Source: Nocardioides sediminis (GTDB taxonomy: Bacteria; Actinomycetota; Actinomycetes; Propionibacteriales; Nocardioidaceae). From it: 64,000 nucleotides of DNA. Shown in pieces: positions 61,596 through 64,000 of the stretch. The first letter of the stretch is position 1. Every line of letters starts with the position of its first letter. The stretch spans positions 868,001 through 932,000 of the forward strand of contig NZ_PZYZ01000001.1 of NCBI RefSeq assembly GCF_003047295.1, written 5' to 3'. Below the pieces are notes generated by a model. It was not told the origin of the DNA, ran no database searches, and was given only the letters and a program-made list of their open reading frames with translations. Made by a program: the position numbers and the translations under genes.

Positions 61596-61625
61596 TTGCC
61601 CCACCCGACGCGTGGCGGCTACGAT
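61596..61625 (+). promoter_or_regulatory. Possible promoter of yceD-rpmF-rnc
   Basis: TTGCCC (61596-61601), 18 bases, TACGAT (61620-61625), 41 bases before the yceD start, in the only sizeable gap (103 bases) of this gene cluster. Confidence 0.45.
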
Positions 61626-61665
61626 TCCGAGGTTCTGTTTGTGTCCGGACACCGGAAGTGACTTC

Positions 61666-62241
61666 ATGACCAGCCTGGACCCGAGAGCGCCGCTCGTGCT
61701 CGACACTCGCGAGCTCGGCCGCCGCCCGGGGTCCCAGCGGGACGTCGTCATCACGGTCCCGGCACCGGCAGAGCTTGGAATCGAAGTCCTTCGTGTCCCC
61801 GAGGGGTCGCCGGTCGAGCTCGACCTGCGCCTCGAGGCGGTCATGGAGGGAGTGCTGGTCACGGGCACGGCAACCGCCGCGCTCGAGGGTGAGTGCGCGC
61901 GGTGCCTGGAGCCGATCGAGGACGACGTCCACGTGACGCTGCAGGAGCTGTTCGTCTACGCCGACCAGCACGACAAGGCCGTGGAGCACGACGACCGCGA
62001 CCTCGACGACGAGACCAGCCTGCTCGAGGACGACCTGCTCGACCTCGAGCCCCTGCTCCGGGACGCAGTGGTGCTCGCACTACCGTTCACCCCGGTGTGC
62101 CGGGACGACTGTCCCGGGTTGTGCACCGAGTGCGGTGCACGACTGGCAGACGATCCCGACCACGCGCACGCAGCACCGATCGACCCGCGCTGGGCCGGGC
62201 TCACCGCCCTGACGCAGGACCAGAGCACCACCCAAGACTGA
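61666..62241 (+). CDS. yceD: YceD/DUF177-family protein
   Basis: 191 aa. LDTRELGRRPGSQRDV, VTGTATAALEGECARCLEPIEDDVHVTLQELF and PFTPVCRDDCPGLCTECGARL. The cysteines in the last block look like a zinc site. DUF177 proteins are nearly always next to rpmF; in plants and E. coli relatives they act in 23S rRNA maturation. A strongly acidic stretch (EHDDRDLDDETSLLEDDLLDLE-like, residues about 110-130) lies before the Cys block. Confidence 0.9.
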   Translation: MTSLDPRAPLVLDTRELGRRPGSQRDVVITVPAPAELGIEVLRVPEGSPVELDLRLEAVMEGVLVTGTATAALEGECARCLEPIEDDVHVTLQELFVYADQHDKAVEHDDRDLDDETSLLEDDLLDLEPLLRDAVVLALPFTPVCRDDCPGLCTECGARLADDPDHAHAAPIDPRWAGLTALTQDQSTTQD

Positions 62242-62295
62242 CCATCCCGGGCCGACCGAACCAATCACCCGGCCCGTAGCAAACAGGAGATAACA

Positions 62296-62481
62296 GTGGC
62301 TGTCCCGAAGCGGAAGATGTCGCGCAGCAACACGCGCCACCGCCGGTCGCAGTGGAAGGCCGTGGCCCCCACCCTGGTGACCTGCGCCAACCCCGCCTGC
62401 GGTGCCAAGCACCTCCCGCACCGCGCGTGCGGCACCTGCGGTCAGTACGGCGCTCGCGCCGACCGTCGCCAGGTCCTCTGA
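62296..62481 (+). CDS. rpmF: 50S ribosomal protein L32
   Basis: 61 aa, GTG start after [32 protein letters not shown] and the zinc ribbon [23 protein letters not shown], with four cysteines (zinc form). Sits between yceD and rnc as in most actinobacteria. Confidence 0.97.
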   Translation: MAVPKRKMSRSNTRHRRSQWKAVAPTLVTCANPACGAKHLPHRACGTCGQYGARADRRQVL

Positions 62482-63214
62482 GACCACCTCTCACCAGGCC
62501 TGCGATCCCCTGACCACCGAGGACCTGCGCCGAGCACTCGGTGATCCGACCCTGGATCCCGAGCTGCTCGACCGCGCCCTGACGCACCGTTCCTACGCCT
62601 ACGAGAACGGCGGGCTCCCTACCAACGAGCGCCTGGAGTTCCTGGGCGACTCGGTGCTCGGCGTCGTGGTGACCGAGACGCTCTACACGACCCATCCCGA
62701 CCTCTCCGAGGGACGGCTGGCCAAGCTGCGCGCCGCCGTGGTCAACGCGCGCGCCCTGGCAGGCGTCGCCCGCGATCTCGGCCTCGGCGAGCACATCAAG
62801 CTCGGCCGCGGCGAGGAGACCACCGGGGGTCGCGACAAGGCCTCGATCCTCTCCGACACCGTCGAGGCCGTCATCGGCGCGATCCACCTCTCCGGTGGCA
62901 TCGAGGCGTCCGCCGAGGTGGTGCACCGCCTCTTCGACCCGCTGATGGAGGAGGCCGCCTCCATGGGCGCCGGCCTCGACTGGAAGACCTCCCTGCAGGA
63001 GCTGTCGGCCACCCTGGGGCTCGGCGTGCCCGACTACGTGATCGAGGACGACGGCCCCGACCACATGAAGACCTTCGTCGCCCGGGTCCGGGTCGGCGAG
63101 GAGCTCTACGGCCGCGGCACCGGCCGCTCCAAGAAGGAGGCCGAGCAGGGCGCCGCCGAGACGGCGTACGGCGAGCTGACGGCCGCCCACCCCGGGCTCA
63201 CCTCCCAGGCCTGA
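62402..63214 (+). CDS. rnc: Ribonuclease III
   Basis: Catalytic domain: [17 protein letters not shown], the signature [16 protein letters not shown] and [15 protein letters not shown] (metal-binding Glu/Asp). The double-stranded RNA-binding domain is at the end ([39 protein letters not shown]). Matures rRNA and processes dsRNA. The start is uncertain: the only GTG in frame (62402) lies inside rpmF and would add about 35 unusual residues. A non-standard start such as the CTG at 62510 or a nearby codon may be used instead. Confidence 0.93.
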   Translation: MPSTSRTARAAPAVSTALAPTVARSSETTSHQACDPLTTEDLRRALGDPTLDPELLDRALTHRSYAYENGGLPTNERLEFLGDSVLGVVVTETLYTTHPDLSEGRLAKLRAAVVNARALAGVARDLGLGEHIKLGRGEETTGGRDKASILSDTVEAVIGAIHLSGGIEASAEVVHRLFDPLMEEAASMGAGLDWKTSLQELSATLGLGVPDYVIEDDGPDHMKTFVARVRVGEELYGRGTGRSKKEAEQGAAETAYGELTAAHPGLTSQA

Positions 63215-63224
63215 CGCCCCGCCC

Positions 63225-64000
63225 GTGCCCGAGCTGCCCGAGGTCGAGGTCGTCCGCGCCGGCCTCCAGCGCCACGTCGCCGGAGCCGGTGTCGAGGCGG
63301 TCGAGGTGCTCCACCCGCGCCCGCTGCGCCGGGACCCGCGTGGGTCCGACGGCTTCGTCGCGGCCCTGGTCGGTCGCCGCATCGAGGCGGTCCGCCGTCG
63401 CGGGAAGTACTTCTGGCTCGCCCTGGACGCCGAGGGCGAGCGTCCGGGTGACGCGCTGCTCGGTCACCTCGGCATGAGCGGGCAGATGCTCCTCCACCGC
63501 CCCGGAGCGCCCGACGAGCGGCACCTGCGGGTGCGCTTCACGCTGGCCACCGACGAGGGTCCGCTGGAGATGCGGTTCGTCGACCAGCGCATGTTCGGGG
63601 GCCTGCTCGTCTCGGACGCCGGCGCGGAGCTCCCGACCGAGATTGCCCACATCGGCCGGGACCCCCTCGACCCGGCGTTCGACGAGGACGCCTTCGTACG
63701 TCGCGTCCGCCGGCGGGCGAGCGCGATCAAGCGCCAGCTGCTCGACCAGTCCCTGGTCTCGGGGGTCGGCAACATCTACGCCGACGAGGCGCTGTGGCGG
63801 GCGCAGGTCCACGGCGAGCGTCCGGGGGACCGGCTCGCCGCGGCGCAGGTGCGCGAGGTCATCGGGCACGCCCGCGACGTGATGACCGATGCCCTGGCGC
63901 AGGGCGGGACGTCCTTCGACGCGCTCTACGTGAACGTCAACGGGGAGTCCGGTTACTTCGACCGCTCGTTGCACGCCTACGGCCGCGAGGGGGAGGCGTG
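63225..64000 (+). CDS. mutM: Formamidopyrimidine-DNA glycosylase, N-terminal part (runs off the window)
   Basis: GTG start giving (M)[16 protein letters not shown]: Pro2 and Glu3 are the catalytic residues exposed after Met removal. [48 protein letters not shown] and [14 protein letters not shown] match Fpg. It excises oxidised purines. The window ends before the C-terminal zinc finger. Begins 10 bases after the rnc stop. Confidence 0.96.
   Translation, partial: MPELPEVEVVRAGLQRHVAGAGVEAVEVLHPRPLRRDPRGSDGFVAALVGRRIEAVRRRGKYFWLALDAEGERPGDALLGHLGMSGQMLLHRPGAPDERHLRVRFTLATDEGPLEMRFVDQRMFGGLLVSDAGAELPTEIAHIGRDPLDPAFDEDAFVRRVRRRASAIKRQLLDQSLVSGVGNIYADEALWRAQVHGERPGDRLAAAQVREVIGHARDVMTDALAQGGTSFDALYVNVNGESGYFDRSLHAYGREGEA

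Overview
The window is very GC-rich (about 70% or more by eye), uses GTG and TTG starts freely, and is densely packed with convergent and overlapping genes. Gene content points to a high-GC actinobacterium, most likely the Nocardioidaceae or a near relative. The main pointers are an NdgR/LtbR-type IclR regulator beside leuCD, a BioQ-type TetR beside bioYMN, CofC (coenzyme F420 synthesis), an HU with a long Lys/Ala/Ser/Thr tail, and the order recG-rsmD-coaD-yceD-rpmF-rnc-mutM. The family-level placement is inference. Almost everything looks like vertically inherited core genome. I see no prophage, insertion sequence, CRISPR array or obvious genomic island.

Layout. 1-7.9 kb: the 3' end of ilvD, a secreted protein, a lone kynureninase, a VOC gene and a pterin dehydratase-VOC fusion, then ilvB-ilvN-ilvC behind a leader peptide and attenuator. 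7.9-16 kb: an SDR, a divergent MFS/CGNR regulator pair, an NCS1 permease, a FrnE-like DsbA, a YdeI-like protein, and two neighbouring CYTH-type genes, one fused to a Ppx/GppA phosphatase. 16-23 kb: serA, the yczR/yczE pair around a perfect operator, a methyltransferase, a second attenuator, a 45-aa small ORF, leuB and ilvE. 23-32.4 kb: an NhaA-DsbA fusion, a truncated acyl-CoA-synthetase-like gene, a Ser/Thr kinase, a third attenuator (Ile codons) and citramalate synthase, a TetR/FMN-reductase pair, an amidase and a VOC gene. 32.5-35.1 kb: the biotin ECF transporter and BioQ. 35-42.3 kb: an M23 peptidase, a sulfotransferase, a PLP decarboxylase, an FAH-family enzyme, gltX, a CPBP protease, tRNA-Gln and tRNA-Glu. 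42.4-48.5 kb: a DUF389 protein, Ada-AlkA, Ogt, ndgR and leuCD. 48.5-64 kb: hupB, cofC, plsC-gpsA, an unusual 32-bp-period inverted repeat block, metB, ddl, a lipoprotein and an AsnC-like domain gene, thiL, rpmB, a FakA-like gene, recG, rsmD, coaD, yceD, rpmF, rnc and the start of mutM.

The unifying theme is branched-chain amino acid synthesis. Nine genes (ilvD, ilvBNC, leuB, ilvE, cimA, leuCD) are spread over 48 kb instead of forming one operon. Three of the transcription units (ilvB, leuB, cimA) start with a tiny leader ORF carrying Ile/Leu/Val codons followed by a terminator-like hairpin, and a fourth (leuCD) is divergent from ndgR. The codon content differs by unit: Ile-Leu-Val before ilvB, Leu-Val-Leu-Ile before leuB, and four Ile codons before cimA. 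That suggests tuned, amino-acid-specific attenuation. The cimA and leuB attenuators, the 32-bp repeat block at 51.92-52.14 kb, and the paired operators upstream of several divergent regulator genes are the most interesting things I found.
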